This document shows, one piece after another, positions 35,438 through 44,374 of a stretch of DNA of 64,000 bases. Every line of letters starts with the position of its first letter. Position 1 is the first letter of the stretch. Made by a program: the position numbers and the translations under genes. Origin of the DNA: Ferriphaselus sp. R-1 (GTDB taxonomy: Bacteria; Pseudomonadota; Gammaproteobacteria; Burkholderiales; Gallionellaceae); assembly GCF_000746095.1 (NCBI RefSeq), contig NZ_JQKP01000003.1, positions 62,001-126,000 of the forward strand. The letters run 5' to 3'. A model generated the notes under the pieces. The model searched no databases, had not been told where the DNA came from, and saw only the letters and a program-made list of their open reading frames with translations.

Positions 35438-36394
35438 TCAGGGGCAGCGATGCTTGATCTGTTCCAATGCGGTACGTGCCGACTTGCGCACATCGGCATC
35501 CTCGTCATCCAGCAAGTGTTGCAGCACTTGCAATGCAGCCAGATCACCAATCAGTCCCAGGGCAGTGGCAGCTTCTTTACGCAAATTACTGAGGGGGGCT
35601 CTTGCCACGACAAGCAATGCTGCAACCGCATCTGACGCGCCGATCAAGCCCAGACTGCGCACCGCTTTGACGCGCACCTGCCAATACGCGTCTTCCAGCA
35701 CTTGCAACAACGCGGGCACACTCTGTATGGCGCGCAGTTTTCCCAAAACAATTGCGGCCTCTTCGCGCACCTCCCAATCTTCGTCGGTCAGTGCTTGAAT
35801 CAACGCCGGTATGGCTACGCTTTCGCGTCCCATCACCAGTGAGCCGACTGCCGCTTTACGCACGACCCGGTCGGGGTCGGAAATCGCCAGCGCGGATAAC
35901 GCCGGCAGGGCCGTGGCAAACTTGAGATAGCCCAACACGCCGATGGCCTCCCTGCGCACATCGGCATCGTTCTCCTGAAGCGCTAGCGTGGCGGGATGCG
36001 CGGCGGCTTCGGCACGCAACTCGCGCAGAGCTCGCAGCAGGCCCGCCTTGGCAAATCCTGATGCGCTGCCGAGGTAGTCCAGCAATTGCGTTGCGAAAAT
36101 TGGATCTTTCAATTCGGATAGGCTTTGCGCGGCGGCAAAGCGAACGGCGGCGATCGGATCGGACAGCGCGCGATGCAATGCCACAATGCTGGAAGCGTTC
36201 AGGTAATCCGCCAAAACTTGCGCGGCACGAGCCCTCACGGCGGCACTTTCGTCCTGCAAGGCGGTGACGAACAGCGGCACCTCATCGTCGGTTGCGATGT
36301 CCGCCAGTGCCGCAACCGCCAGACTGCGCACCGTGTCATCCGGGTCATGCAAGCGCGCCAGAATTCGCGCCAATACGGGATCGGACGTACTCAT
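35438..36394 (-). CDS. HEAT-repeat (PBS lyase-like) protein
   Basis: 318 residues from the ATG at 36394, one base after the ferredoxin stop; the longer frame upstream overlaps the ferredoxin and is a shadow. About nine HEAT repeats with the pattern DPDxxVRxxAxxALxxI, e.g. LHDPDDTVRSLAVAALADI, DEDWEVREEAAIVLGKL, DEDADVRKSARTALEQI. Such solenoids bind partner proteins. It is the last gene of the ssuE-flavoprotein-ferredoxin unit, suggesting a chaperone or scaffold role for that redox pair. No enzyme motif. Confidence 0.85.
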   Translation of the reverse strand: MSTSDPVLARILARLHDPDDTVRSLAVAALADIATDDEVPLFVTALQDESAAVRARAAQVLADYLNASSIVALHRALSDPIAAVRFAAAQSLSELKDPIFATQLLDYLGSASGFAKAGLLRALRELRAEAAAHPATLALQENDADVRREAIGVLGYLKFATALPALSALAISDPDRVVRKAAVGSLVMGRESVAIPALIQALTDEDWEVREEAAIVLGKLRAIQSVPALLQVLEDAYWQVRVKAVRSLGLIGASDAVAALLVVARAPLSNLRKEAATALGLIGDLAALQVLQHLLDDEDADVRKSARTALEQIKHRCP

Positions 36395-36395
36395 G

Positions 36396-36629
36396 TCAGC
36401 GCAACAAATAAGGAATATCGACATGGATGGCTCCGGTTGGGCAATCCTGCTCGCAAGGGAGGCAATACCAGCATTCGTCGTAGCGCATGACCGCCTTGCC
36501 GCTGGTCGCGTCGATCTCCAGCACATCCAGCGGGCAGACATCCACACAGATGGTGCAGCCCTTGTCGGCGATGCATTTGTCCGCATCTACGGACACCGGC
36601 AGACTGCCGCTCACCCAGGCCGTGCTCAT
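36396..36629 (-). CDS. Two [4Fe-4S] ferredoxin, AprB-like
   Basis: 77 residues. Two cluster motifs: CIADKGCTICVDVCP and CWYCLPCEQDCP, eight cysteines in all. The proximity to an AprA-like flavoprotein and the insertion in the first motif recall the beta subunit of adenylylsulfate reductase, but it is half as long and lacks its C-terminal part. The start overlaps the flavoprotein stop by 4 bases. It probably passes electrons to or from that flavoprotein. Confidence 0.88.
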   Translation of the reverse strand: MSTAWVSGSLPVSVDADKCIADKGCTICVDVCPLDVLEIDATSGKAVMRYDECWYCLPCEQDCPTGAIHVDIPYLLR

Positions 36630-38359
36630 GCCGCCACCTCGTGCTGATGGATGCGCAAGCGGGAATAGGCATCGCGCTCATGTTCCCCCACCTCGATGAT
36701 GTAGGGCTCGACCGCGCGTTTGAAGCACCGCATCGCGCCGTCCTCGCCCTTGTGCAACTGCACATGCACGAACCAGTCCGTGTCGTTGCGCTCGGGATGA
36801 TCGAGCCGGTAGTGGTACAGCCCCCAGCGGCTCTCGGTGCGGTACAGCGAAGCCCGCGCGGCCATCTCGGCGCAATCGAGAATGAAACTCACTTCATTGG
36901 CGCGCATCAGCTCGTGCGGATTGCGCGCCACGATGCGTTGCAGGTCTGCGGCAATCTCGGCGAAACGCGCCAGGCCGAGCTCCATTTTTTTGGTGACCTT
37001 GGGCGGTTGCAGGTAGTCGTTCACCATACGCCGCAATTTGTATTCAACTTGGTTCGGCGACAACCCTTCGGTACGCGACAAGGGGGCCAGCACGCGCTCG
37101 CGTTCAGCGACGATGTCAGCTGTAGCGATCTCGCCGGGCTGCTGTTCCGCGCAATAGCGTGCGGCATCTTCGCCCGCCAGCTTGCCGTAAACGAAAGCAC
37201 CGAGCATGTAGTTGTGCGGCACACAAGCCAGATCGCCTGCGGCATACAGACCCGGCACCGTGGTGCGCGCATGCTCGTCCACCCATACGCCGGAAGCGCT
37301 ATGTCCGCTGCACAACCCGATTTCGGAGATGTGCATTTCAACGGCCTGGGCGCGGTAGTCGGTGCCGCGCCCGGCATGGAAGCGTCCGCGCGAAGGGCGC
37401 TCGTTGGCGTGCAGAATGTCCTCGATCTTCGTGAGGGTCTCGTCCGCAAGGTGATCCAGCTTGAGGAACACCGGCCCTTTGCCGCCAGCGAGTTCGTTAT
37501 AGAACTCCAGCATCATCTGGCCGCTCCAGTAATCGCATTCGATGAAGCGCTGGCCCAGCGCATTGGCGGTGTAGCCGCCGAACGGGCCGGTCACATAGGC
37601 GCAGGACGGGCCGTTGTAATCCTTGATGAGCGGGTTGATCTGGAAACATTCGATGCCGCTGAGTTCGGCTCCGGCATGGTAAGCCATGCTGTAACCGTCG
37701 CCCGCGTTGGTCGGATTCTCATAGGTACCAAACAGGTAGCCCGAAGCGGGCAAGCCCAAGCGCCCGGCAGCCCCAGTACACAAAATGACGCTCTTGGCGC
37801 GGACTACATGAAACTCTGCCGTGCGGCTGTCTATCGCGGCGGCTCCGGCAATACGGCCATCCTTGTCCTTGAACAAACGTGTTGCAACCAAGCGATTGCT
37901 GATCTCTACACCATGCTTGCGCAACTGGCGGTACAACACCTTCTTGATGTCGTGCCCCTCCGGCATGGGGAGCACATAGGTGCCCACATGGTGTACCTTC
38001 TTTACCGCATAATCGCCGGTCTCGTCTTTCTCGAACTTCACGCCCCAGCGATCCAGTTCCTCGATCATCGGGTAGCTGTTGCGCGCGTAGGCCATCAGCG
38101 TGTGCTGGTTGACGATACCGTCATTCGCCACCGTGATCTCGCGCACGTATTGCTCCGGTGTAGCGTGGCCCGGCACTACCGCGTTGTTGAGCCCGTCCAT
38201 CCCCATCGAAATGGCACCGCTGCGTTTGACGTGTGCCTTTTCCAGCAACAGCACGCGCAACTGCGGGTTCGCCTGTTTGGCCTTGATGGCAGCCATGGGG
38301 CCGGCTGTACCGCCGCCGATAACCAGCACATCGACCGTGATACTCTTGTCCTCGCTCAT
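36626..38359 (-). CDS. AprA/fumarate-reductase-like FAD flavoprotein
   Basis: 577 residues. FAD-binding GGGTAGPMAAIKAKQ near residue 14 and RSGAISMGMDGLNNAV, then GTYENPTNAGDGYSMAYHAGA and a long C-terminal helical part (ARASLYRTESRWGLYHYRLDHPERND) common to AprA and fumarate reductase/succinate dehydrogenase subunits. The phrase GTYENPTNAGDG is particularly AprA-like. With the ferredoxin it forms an AprAB-like pair, but the ssuE start and sulfonate context argue against dissimilatory sulfate reduction. The substrate is not known. Confidence 0.8.
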   Translation of the reverse strand: MSEDKSITVDVLVIGGGTAGPMAAIKAKQANPQLRVLLLEKAHVKRSGAISMGMDGLNNAVVPGHATPEQYVREITVANDGIVNQHTLMAYARNSYPMIEELDRWGVKFEKDETGDYAVKKVHHVGTYVLPMPEGHDIKKVLYRQLRKHGVEISNRLVATRLFKDKDGRIAGAAAIDSRTAEFHVVRAKSVILCTGAAGRLGLPASGYLFGTYENPTNAGDGYSMAYHAGAELSGIECFQINPLIKDYNGPSCAYVTGPFGGYTANALGQRFIECDYWSGQMMLEFYNELAGGKGPVFLKLDHLADETLTKIEDILHANERPSRGRFHAGRGTDYRAQAVEMHISEIGLCSGHSASGVWVDEHARTTVPGLYAAGDLACVPHNYMLGAFVYGKLAGEDAARYCAEQQPGEIATADIVAERERVLAPLSRTEGLSPNQVEYKLRRMVNDYLQPPKVTKKMELGLARFAEIAADLQRIVARNPHELMRANEVSFILDCAEMAARASLYRTESRWGLYHYRLDHPERNDTDWFVHVQLHKGEDGAMRCFKRAVEPYIIEVGEHERDAYSRLRIHQHEVAA

Positions 38360-38916
38360 GCGGCAACGGCCTCTCGCTCGATGTTTTTGGAACCACGCAA
38401 TGCTCTCTGCAAGCCTGCGATACCATCGCCTACCCTTTGCTCGATGGCAGGATCAAGCGTCAATCCACTTGCTTCCGACCATACGATCTGTTCCTCGACG
38501 GCATAGATGCTGTCCAATATCTGTTGTGGGTAAAGCGAAGCCAGCACCGGACGCAATGCGTAATCCAGAATCAGGGTATGCGCCAGGCTGCCACCACTGG
38601 CGATGGGCAAGACGACCTTCCCTTTCAAACCGAATTGCGGCAACACGTCGATAAAGGCTTTGAGAATGCCGCTGTAGGCTGCTTTGTAAACCGGCGTGGC
38701 GAACACAATGGCATCGGCTCGTGCCACCCTTGCTGTCGCCCTGACGATTTCAGGATGCTTGTAGTCCGCATGCAACAGCGCATCAGCAGGAAGGTCGCGA
38801 ACATGCAAGGTCTCGATATCAAACCCCTCATGCTCCAGTAATACGCCAATGTGCTGGAGCAAACGCCCAGTTCTGGATGTGGTAGAGGGACTCCCCCCGA
38901 TCAAAAGTATGGTCAT
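38356..38916 (-). CDS. ssuE: NAD(P)H-dependent FMN reductase
   Basis: 186 residues, flavodoxin-like: ILLIGGSPSTTSRTGRLLQHIG at the start and FATPVYKAAYSGILKAFIDVLPQFGLKGK, the FMN-site signature of SsuE/MsuE. It supplies FMNH2 to SsuD and probably to the DszC-like enzyme. AGGAAACAATC precedes the ATG. Translationally coupled to the flavoprotein (ATGA). Leading position behind a shared-motif promoter. Confidence 0.93.
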   Translation of the reverse strand: MTILLIGGSPSTTSRTGRLLQHIGVLLEHEGFDIETLHVRDLPADALLHADYKHPEIVRATARVARADAIVFATPVYKAAYSGILKAFIDVLPQFGLKGKVVLPIASGGSLAHTLILDYALRPVLASLYPQQILDSIYAVEEQIVWSEASGLTLDPAIEQRVGDGIAGLQRALRGSKNIEREAVAA

Positions 38917-38958
38917 GATTGTTTCCTGTGATGACTGCTTGTGAATTTTTCAGGCGGC

Positions 38959-38991
38959 AGTCTATGGCCGTCTTGTCCACCAACGAACCAA
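38959..38991 (-). promoter_or_regulatory. Shared sulfur-locus promoter of ssuE
   Basis: In gene orientation TTGGTT (38991-38986), 21 bases, TAGACT (38964-38959), 42 bases before the ssuE ATG. Confidence 0.55.
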
Positions 38992-39098
38992 ATAAACTTC
39001 ATAACTTTTGCTCGTTTTTTGCATATGCCCTGCCCGCTCGCTACCTGATGATGCGACCCGCCCGTTCTGGGCTCAGGACTTGAGTTGATGGCGAACGA

Positions 39099-40268
39099 CT
39101 ACGAATAGGATGTCGGTGTCGGATAGATGCCGTTCAATGCCCAGTTGCCGAGATCGCGCAATTTGTAATCAAGCGGGTCATGCAGCGTATGCGTACGGGC
39201 ATTGCGCCAGAAGCGGTCGAGTCCTAGTGCGGCGTGAGTCGCCCCGGCTCCTGCCACATCGAACAGTTGTGTACCGATGTCCAGACTGGCACGGTGCGCC
39301 AGTACCTTGGCCTCGACCACTGCAACCGCCACGGCACCACGCTCCTCGGCGGTGAGTGCGCTGCCTTTTTTCCATGCGGCATCAAGTCGATCCGCTGCGG
39401 CATCGGCGAACACCGTCGCGGTGCGCAACTGCAGCCACAGCTCGGCGAAACGCTGCAACAGGTAAGGATCCTTTGCTGCGCTATCGACACCGGAATTGAC
39501 CCACGGCCTGCGTTTGGTCAATGTGTAATCCCGTGCAGTCTCGAATGCGCCGTGCGCCAAGCCGAGATAAATATTGACCAGAATGGATTGTGCAAGGTTG
39601 GCACGCAAGCTGGAGTAAGGCGTGCCATTCGGCCCTGGCTCCAGCAACAATTCGTCCTGCGTGATGAACACATCCTTGAAGCGCACCGTGCCGCTGTCAG
39701 TCTGGCGCTGTCCAATGGCATCCCAGTCAGTGTCAATCTCCACCCCCGCGCGGTCTGCCGGAATGGCACCGACCAGAAACTTGCCGGACTCGGTATGCGC
39801 CGATACCAGCAACCGGTCAGCCCCACGCGCGCCGGAGCAGAAGCTCTTCAAGCCGTTCACCACGATGCCGCCGTCACGCTCGACGGCGCGGCTGCGGTTG
39901 TCGGCGGGATTCAACGCATTGCCCCAAAACCAGCGCTGCGCCACTGTTCCGGTCAGCAACACCTGATGCTGTCGCGGACTGCCGAAGAAGAGGATGCTGG
40001 CAACTTGCAAATGCTGGAAGGCGAACAGGTGCGCCAGCGAACTGTCCACGGCGGCAACCCGCCGCACCACGTTCAAAATGGTGCGCCAGTCCTGCCCCAG
40101 TCCGCCATATTGCTGTGGGATGGCCAGCGCGAGCAGGCCGCTGTCGCGGATTAGTTCACGCTCGGCGGCAGGATGCCCGCCCGCCTTGTCACGCTCGACC
40201 GCAGTGGCGGCGAGTTGCTCGCATAGACGTTCTGTCTGTGCTTCGATATTGAATACGCTGGAATTCAT
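39099..40268 (-). CDS. DszC/SfnC-type flavin-dependent monooxygenase (acyl-CoA dehydrogenase fold)
   Basis: 389 residues with the acyl-CoA dehydrogenase fold but lacking the catalytic Glu pattern. The C-terminus FWRNARTHTLHDPLDYKLRDLG is the signature of the DszC/SfnC branch that oxygenates sulfur compounds using FMNH2. Earlier blocks include FWGNALNPADNRSRAVERDGG and GLKSFCSGARGADRL. It follows ssuB2 by 5 bases as the last gene of the second transporter operon, so its substrate is probably an imported organosulfur compound. Often annotated as SfnB-type sulfur acquisition oxidoreductase. Confidence 0.85.
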   Translation of the reverse strand: MNSSVFNIEAQTERLCEQLAATAVERDKAGGHPAAERELIRDSGLLALAIPQQYGGLGQDWRTILNVVRRVAAVDSSLAHLFAFQHLQVASILFFGSPRQHQVLLTGTVAQRWFWGNALNPADNRSRAVERDGGIVVNGLKSFCSGARGADRLLVSAHTESGKFLVGAIPADRAGVEIDTDWDAIGQRQTDSGTVRFKDVFITQDELLLEPGPNGTPYSSLRANLAQSILVNIYLGLAHGAFETARDYTLTKRRPWVNSGVDSAAKDPYLLQRFAELWLQLRTATVFADAAADRLDAAWKKGSALTAEERGAVAVAVVEAKVLAHRASLDIGTQLFDVAGAGATHAALGLDRFWRNARTHTLHDPLDYKLRDLGNWALNGIYPTPTSYS

Positions 40269-40273
40269 TTGTG

Positions 40274-41005
40274 TTACACCACATGTGCGGAATGAAGGGC
40301 ATCGAACACGATGCTGCGTTGCGCGAGCAGCGCTGCCGTCTCGCGTTCACGCGGTTTGGGCAGTTCGATCCGGATGTCCGCGACCACCGTACCCGGCTGG
40401 TTGCCGATCACCACCACGCGGTCGCTGAGGAACACGGCCTCATCCACATCGTGCGTGACCAGCAGGATGGTGATGCCGTGGACGTTGGCGACGTTGGCCA
40501 GCAGGTCCTGCAAGCGGATGCGGGTGAAGGCATCCACCGCGCTGAACGGCTCATCCAGCAGCAACACCTTGGGATGAGTGTAGAGCCCTCGTGCTATCGC
40601 CACGCGCTGTGCTTGCCCGCCGGAAAGCTGTTTGGGCAACGCTTGGCCAAAACCGATCAGCCCGACTTCGGCTAGCAATTCGATGACGCGTGCGTCATCG
40701 TGCCCCACTTTGCCGATGTCGAATGAGATGTTGTCCGCAACATTCAGCCACGGAAACAGGCGCGGTTCCTGGAAGATGAAACCAATGTCGCGGCTCACGC
40801 CGGAAAGCACCGTTCCATCCAACCGCACCTCGCCTCGGTAATCGTGCTCCAAACCGGAAACGACGCGCAGCAGTGTACTTTTGCCGCAACCGCTCGCACC
40901 GATCAGGCTAACGACCTCGCCCTGCGCGATGGACAGGCGTACATCCTGCAACACCACCTTGTTGGCAAACTTTTTCTGCTTGATGCTGATTTCGAGGTGA
41001 CTCAT
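40274..41005 (-). CDS. ssuB: Second sulfonate-type ABC transporter ATP-binding protein
   Basis: 243 residues from the ATG at 41005 in an ATGA overlap with ssuC2; the longer frame runs into ssuC2. Walker A GASGCGKST, signature LSGGQAQRVAIARGL and Walker B VLLLDEPFSAVD are present. Energises SsuC2. Distinct in sequence from the copy at 31489, so it is not a recent duplicate. Confidence 0.9.
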   Translation of the reverse strand: MSHLEISIKQKKFANKVVLQDVRLSIAQGEVVSLIGASGCGKSTLLRVVSGLEHDYRGEVRLDGTVLSGVSRDIGFIFQEPRLFPWLNVADNISFDIGKVGHDDARVIELLAEVGLIGFGQALPKQLSGGQAQRVAIARGLYTHPKVLLLDEPFSAVDAFTRIRLQDLLANVANVHGITILLVTHDVDEAVFLSDRVVVIGNQPGTVVADIRIELPKPRERETAALLAQRSIVFDALHSAHVV

Positions 41006-41856
41006 GCATGCCTCCGTTTGCGCGTCCTCAAGGTGTCGCGCCAATACAGACTGCGCACCTCGATAGCCGCCAGCGCCGAGTCGCTGACCTTGCCGAGTAG
41101 TGCGATCAGGAAGATTGCCGCGATGACGAGATCCGGGCGGCTGGTCTCACGCCCGTCGGAGAGTAGATAGCCCAGCCCCTTCGATGCAGCGATGAGTTCC
41201 GCCGCTACGAGGAACATCCAGGCCAGACCCAGCGCGGTACGCAGGCCGGTGAACACCGACGGCAACGAGGCTGGCAACAGGATGCGGCGCGCCAGCTCGA
41301 ACTTACCCAAGCCGTGTATCTCGCCTACCTCGATCAGTTTGCGATCCACGTTCTGTAGGCCGCACACCACGTTGAGATAAACCGGGAAGAAGGCGCCCAA
41401 CGCGATCATGGTGATCTTGGGTGCCTCGTCGATGCCGAACCACAGCAACAGCAAGGGTACCCACGCCAGACTAGGCACGTTGCGCAGCGCTTGAAAGGTA
41501 GGATCGAGCAGGTCTTCAAGCGTGCGATTCAACCCCACCAGCACGGCAACGGCCAAGCCCAATACGGAGCCGATCACGAAACCAATGCTGACGCGCGCCA
41601 GACTCGCACCGATGTGAGACCACAGATCGCCCTGCGCAAGTTGCCACAGCGTGGCACCGATCTCGCTCGGTGGCGGCAACAGGCGGGCCTCCACCCAGCC
41701 TTTTCGAGCGGCGATCTCTAGTAGCCCAAGCAACAGGATAGGCAACAACAGACCACGCAAGGTGCGGTCGGCCTTGCCGCCCACCCAGGCCGCCAGAAAG
41801 TCTCCCGGCGACACTGGCGCTGCGGCCGCTTTTTTCAAAGTCAGCGTATCACTCAT
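41002..41856 (-). CDS. ssuC: Second sulfonate-type ABC transporter permease
   Basis: 284 residues, about six helices after a longer N-terminal cytoplasmic part. The contact loop EVGEIHGLGKFELARRILLPASLPSVFTGL matches that of SsuC. Forms the channel for the operon's substrate, probably a sulfonate or other organosulfur compound. Confidence 0.88.
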   Translation of the reverse strand: MSDTLTLKKAAAAPVSPGDFLAAWVGGKADRTLRGLLLPILLLGLLEIAARKGWVEARLLPPPSEIGATLWQLAQGDLWSHIGASLARVSIGFVIGSVLGLAVAVLVGLNRTLEDLLDPTFQALRNVPSLAWVPLLLLWFGIDEAPKITMIALGAFFPVYLNVVCGLQNVDRKLIEVGEIHGLGKFELARRILLPASLPSVFTGLRTALGLAWMFLVAAELIAASKGLGYLLSDGRETSRPDLVIAAIFLIALLGKVSDSALAAIEVRSLYWRDTLRTRKRRHA

Positions 41857-41866
41857 GATGCTGCGC

Positions 41867-42898
41867 TCACTTCTTGATGACGGCTTGAACGAAGCTCGGA
41901 TCGATCAAATCGGCGATCACCTTGTTCAGGTCAGTACCGGGCTTGACCAACTCTTCTTCGAGCAGAATGGGGGCGGCTACGGTCAGCGCGTCCACATGCT
42001 CCTTGCCGATCTTAGGATTGGAGAGGTCGGTGCGCTCGCCCAGTTGCAGCTTGGCAACCGCGAGGTCGATCTTGGCCTCCTCGGATTGGATCTTCGCCGC
42101 TTCTTCCGGATGGGCGATGATCCACAAACGGGCTTTTTCATATGCCGCGATCACGGTCTTTACCACGCTCGGATGCTGCTTGGCGAAGGTCTCGTTGACG
42201 TTGAGGAAACCGTAGGTATTGAAGTTCACATTGCGGTAGATCAGCTTGGAACCGGCCTGCAACTGGCTGGAAGCCAAGTGCGGATCGAGACCCGCCCACG
42301 CATCGACATCACCCTTTTCCAGCGCGGCTCGACCATCGGCGTGCTGCAAGTGCACGATCTCGACCTCGGATTTTTTCACGCCGAACTTATGCAAACTGCG
42401 CAGCAGGAACAGATAAGGGTCTGTACCCTTGGTGGCGGCGATTTTCTTGCCGCGCAACTCTTCGACCGATTTGATCTTCGAGTCCTTACTGACGGCAAGC
42501 GCAGTCCATTCTGGACGCGAATACACATACACCGCTTTGATCGGGTTGCCGTTGGCCTTGGACAGCAGCGCCGCCAGTCCGGCGGTGCTGCCAAAATCCA
42601 CGCTGCCGCCGTTCAGGTATTCCAGCGCGCGATTGCTGCCCGCGCTCTGCACCCACTTCACCTCGGTGCCTGCTGGTTTGAGAGCCTCCTCCAGCCAGCC
42701 GAAACGCTTGAGCACCAGACTGCTGGGCGAGTAGTAGGCGAAATCCACCCGCACTTCCTTGAGCGCAGGTTCGGGCGCCGCCTGTACCGACTTGTATGCC
42801 CCACCCAGCAGCGCCAATGCGACGACGGCAATGATCGCCAGTCCGGCCCGTGATTTGAGGAAAGATTTCTTGCCCGTTTTTGTTGTTGCATCTGCCAT
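41867..42898 (-). CDS. ssuA: Second sulfonate-type ABC transporter substrate-binding protein
   Basis: 343 residues from the ATG at 42898, preceded by AGGAG; the longer frame has no ribosome site. N-terminal hydrophobic helix (AGLAIIAVVALALLGGAYKSVQA) followed by the SBP fold: KEVRVDFAYYSPSSLVLKRFGWLE, DFGSTAGLAALLSKANG, and GKKIAATKGTDPYLFLLRSLHKFG. Related to SsuA/TauA-type aliphatic sulfonate binders. 174 bases upstream is the DUF2292 gene. Confidence 0.88.
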   Translation of the reverse strand: MADATTKTGKKSFLKSRAGLAIIAVVALALLGGAYKSVQAAPEPALKEVRVDFAYYSPSSLVLKRFGWLEEALKPAGTEVKWVQSAGSNRALEYLNGGSVDFGSTAGLAALLSKANGNPIKAVYVYSRPEWTALAVSKDSKIKSVEELRGKKIAATKGTDPYLFLLRSLHKFGVKKSEVEIVHLQHADGRAALEKGDVDAWAGLDPHLASSQLQAGSKLIYRNVNFNTYGFLNVNETFAKQHPSVVKTVIAAYEKARLWIIAHPEEAAKIQSEEAKIDLAVAKLQLGERTDLSNPKIGKEHVDALTVAAPILLEEELVKPGTDLNKVIADLIDPSFVQAVIKK

Positions 42899-43072
42899 GT
42901 GTATCTCCTGAACACTAGTAAAGAGTCGAAATAAAGCCGTAAAAAAACCGGCAATTCGCCTCCTGCTGTCAGGTCGGCAGTACTGCTGAAATGGTGGCGA
43001 CCACCACAAAGGGCGCCGCTCTAGGTCAAAGAAAATGGAGGAGTGGAAACCGAAGCTGCTGTTGCCCGCGCA

Positions 43073-43258
43073 TCATCGCGCCTTAACCTGCGCGATCGGG
43101 CGATCCGGGATGAGCCGCGTTCTCTCGCGCCGCTCAATCTGCGTCACCCGCCCCTCGTGCAGCGTAATCTCAAGCGAGCCGAACTGGATTTCACCCAAGG
43201 CGCGCTCTATCTCGCGCAACGCCAGCAATCTTGTTTCCTGTGAGGTATTGCTCGTCAT
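43073..43258 (-). CDS. DUF2292 (YezD-like) small protein
   Basis: 61 residues from the ATG at 43258. The pattern ALREIERALGEIQFGSLEITLHEGRVTQIERRERTRL is the DUF2292 family, short proteins frequent in sulfur-assimilation operons, function unknown. The promoter (43290-43322) carries the TTGGTT-N21 layout. Probably first gene of the second sulfonate transporter operon (gap 174 bases). Confidence 0.85.
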   Translation of the reverse strand: MTSNTSQETRLLALREIERALGEIQFGSLEITLHEGRVTQIERRERTRLIPDRPIAQVKAR

Positions 43259-43289
43259 TTTCACTCTTGCTGCATATGTCACGACTGTC

Positions 43290-43322
43290 ACTGTATCAAT
43301 CGGCCTATCGGGAGAGAACCAA
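43290..43322 (-). promoter_or_regulatory. Shared sulfur-locus promoter of DUF2292
   Basis: In gene orientation TTGGTT (43322-43317), 21 bases, TACAGT (43295-43290), 31 bases before the ATG. AAATAAAGC upstream matches the DUF2325 promoter position. Confidence 0.55.
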
Positions 43323-43388
43323 TTCGTTCTGCTTTATTTATGAGTTTTATCGCTATGCCGAGCAAGGCAGCGAAGGTTTTCACTCCCC

Positions 43389-44363
43389 TCATATGGCGAT
43401 GCCACTGGCATCAAACAGACCTTCAAACAAAACTGAACTGAGGTAACGCTCCCCCGAATCAGGCAACACAACCACGATGGTCTTACCTTCATTTTCCGGA
43501 CGCTGAGCAAAACGCGCCGCAACAGCAACAGCCGCGCCGCTGGAGATGCCCGACAGAATGCCCTCTTCACGCGACAAGCGGCGCGCATACAACACGGCAT
43601 CCTCATTGCTTACCTGCTCAACATCATCCACCAGACTCAAATCCAGATTTCCCGGTACAAAACCAGCACCGATACCTTGAATCTTGTGCGGGCCAGGCTT
43701 TAGCTCCAAACCTGCACGTTTTTGAGTAAGCACTGGGCTCGCCGAAGGCTCAACTGCGACGGAATGGATCTGCTTGCCGCGCAACTTTTTGAAGTAACGC
43801 GATACGCCCGTAATGGTTCCTCCGGTGCCTACACCGGAAACAAAGATATCCACATTACCGTCAGTCGCATCCCAAATCTCCGGACCAGTCGTAGCCTCAT
43901 GAATGGCCGGATTGGATGGATTTTCAAACTGCTGCAGCAATACGTACTTGGGGTCAGATTCGGCAATTTCTTTGGCTTTGGCGATTGCACCGCTCATCCC
44001 TCTAGAACCTTCAGTCAATACCAATTTTGCTCCAAGCACCACCAGCAATTTGCGTCGCTCCAAACTCATGGTCTCGGGCATAGTCAGGGTCAGCGGTATC
44101 CCCCGAGCCGCAGCAACAAAGGCCAGCGCGATTCCGGTATTACCACTAGTCGGTTCAATCAGCTCTTTGCCGGGGCCCAACAAGCCACGCTTCTCGGCAT
44201 CGTTAATCATTGCAGCACCGATACGACATTTCACCGAATATGCGGGGTTACGCCCCTCGATTTTGGCTAACACGGTAGCCTTGGCACCGTCGATGACGCG
44301 ATTCAGACGCACCAAGGGTGTCGCCCCAATAGACTGAGAGTTATCTTCAAACCAATGTGACAT
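43389..44363 (-). CDS. cysK: Cysteine synthase A
   Basis: 324 residues. PLP lysine in [15 protein letters not shown], the phosphate/substrate loop [11 protein letters not shown] and [15 protein letters not shown]. It joins O-acetylserine and sulfide. The SVKCRIG form is that of enterobacterial CysK. AAGGAGAAGAT precedes the ATG. It follows the rhodanese gene by 11 bases and shares its promoter. The acetylserine is made by EpsC (29657). Confidence 0.95.
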   Translation of the reverse strand: MSHWFEDNSQSIGATPLVRLNRVIDGAKATVLAKIEGRNPAYSVKCRIGAAMINDAEKRGLLGPGKELIEPTSGNTGIALAFVAAARGIPLTLTMPETMSLERRKLLVVLGAKLVLTEGSRGMSGAIAKAKEIAESDPKYVLLQQFENPSNPAIHEATTGPEIWDATDGNVDIFVSGVGTGGTITGVSRYFKKLRGKQIHSVAVEPSASPVLTQKRAGLELKPGPHKIQGIGAGFVPGNLDLSLVDDVEQVSNEDAVLYARRLSREEGILSGISSGAAVAVAARFAQRPENEGKTIVVVLPDSGERYLSSVLFEGLFDASGIAI

Positions 44364-44374
44364 CTATCTTCTCC

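Noticed and set aside
36626-38359. Dissimilatory adenylylsulfate reductase AprA
   Set aside because: The short ferredoxin, the coupling to ssuE and the HEAT gene, and the absence of sat/qmo genes do not fit aprBA operons; called AprA-like only.
36641-38506. 621-residue plus-strand frame over the flavoprotein and ssuE genes
   Set aside because: Antisense shadow; the minus-strand frames have clear FAD and flavodoxin motifs.
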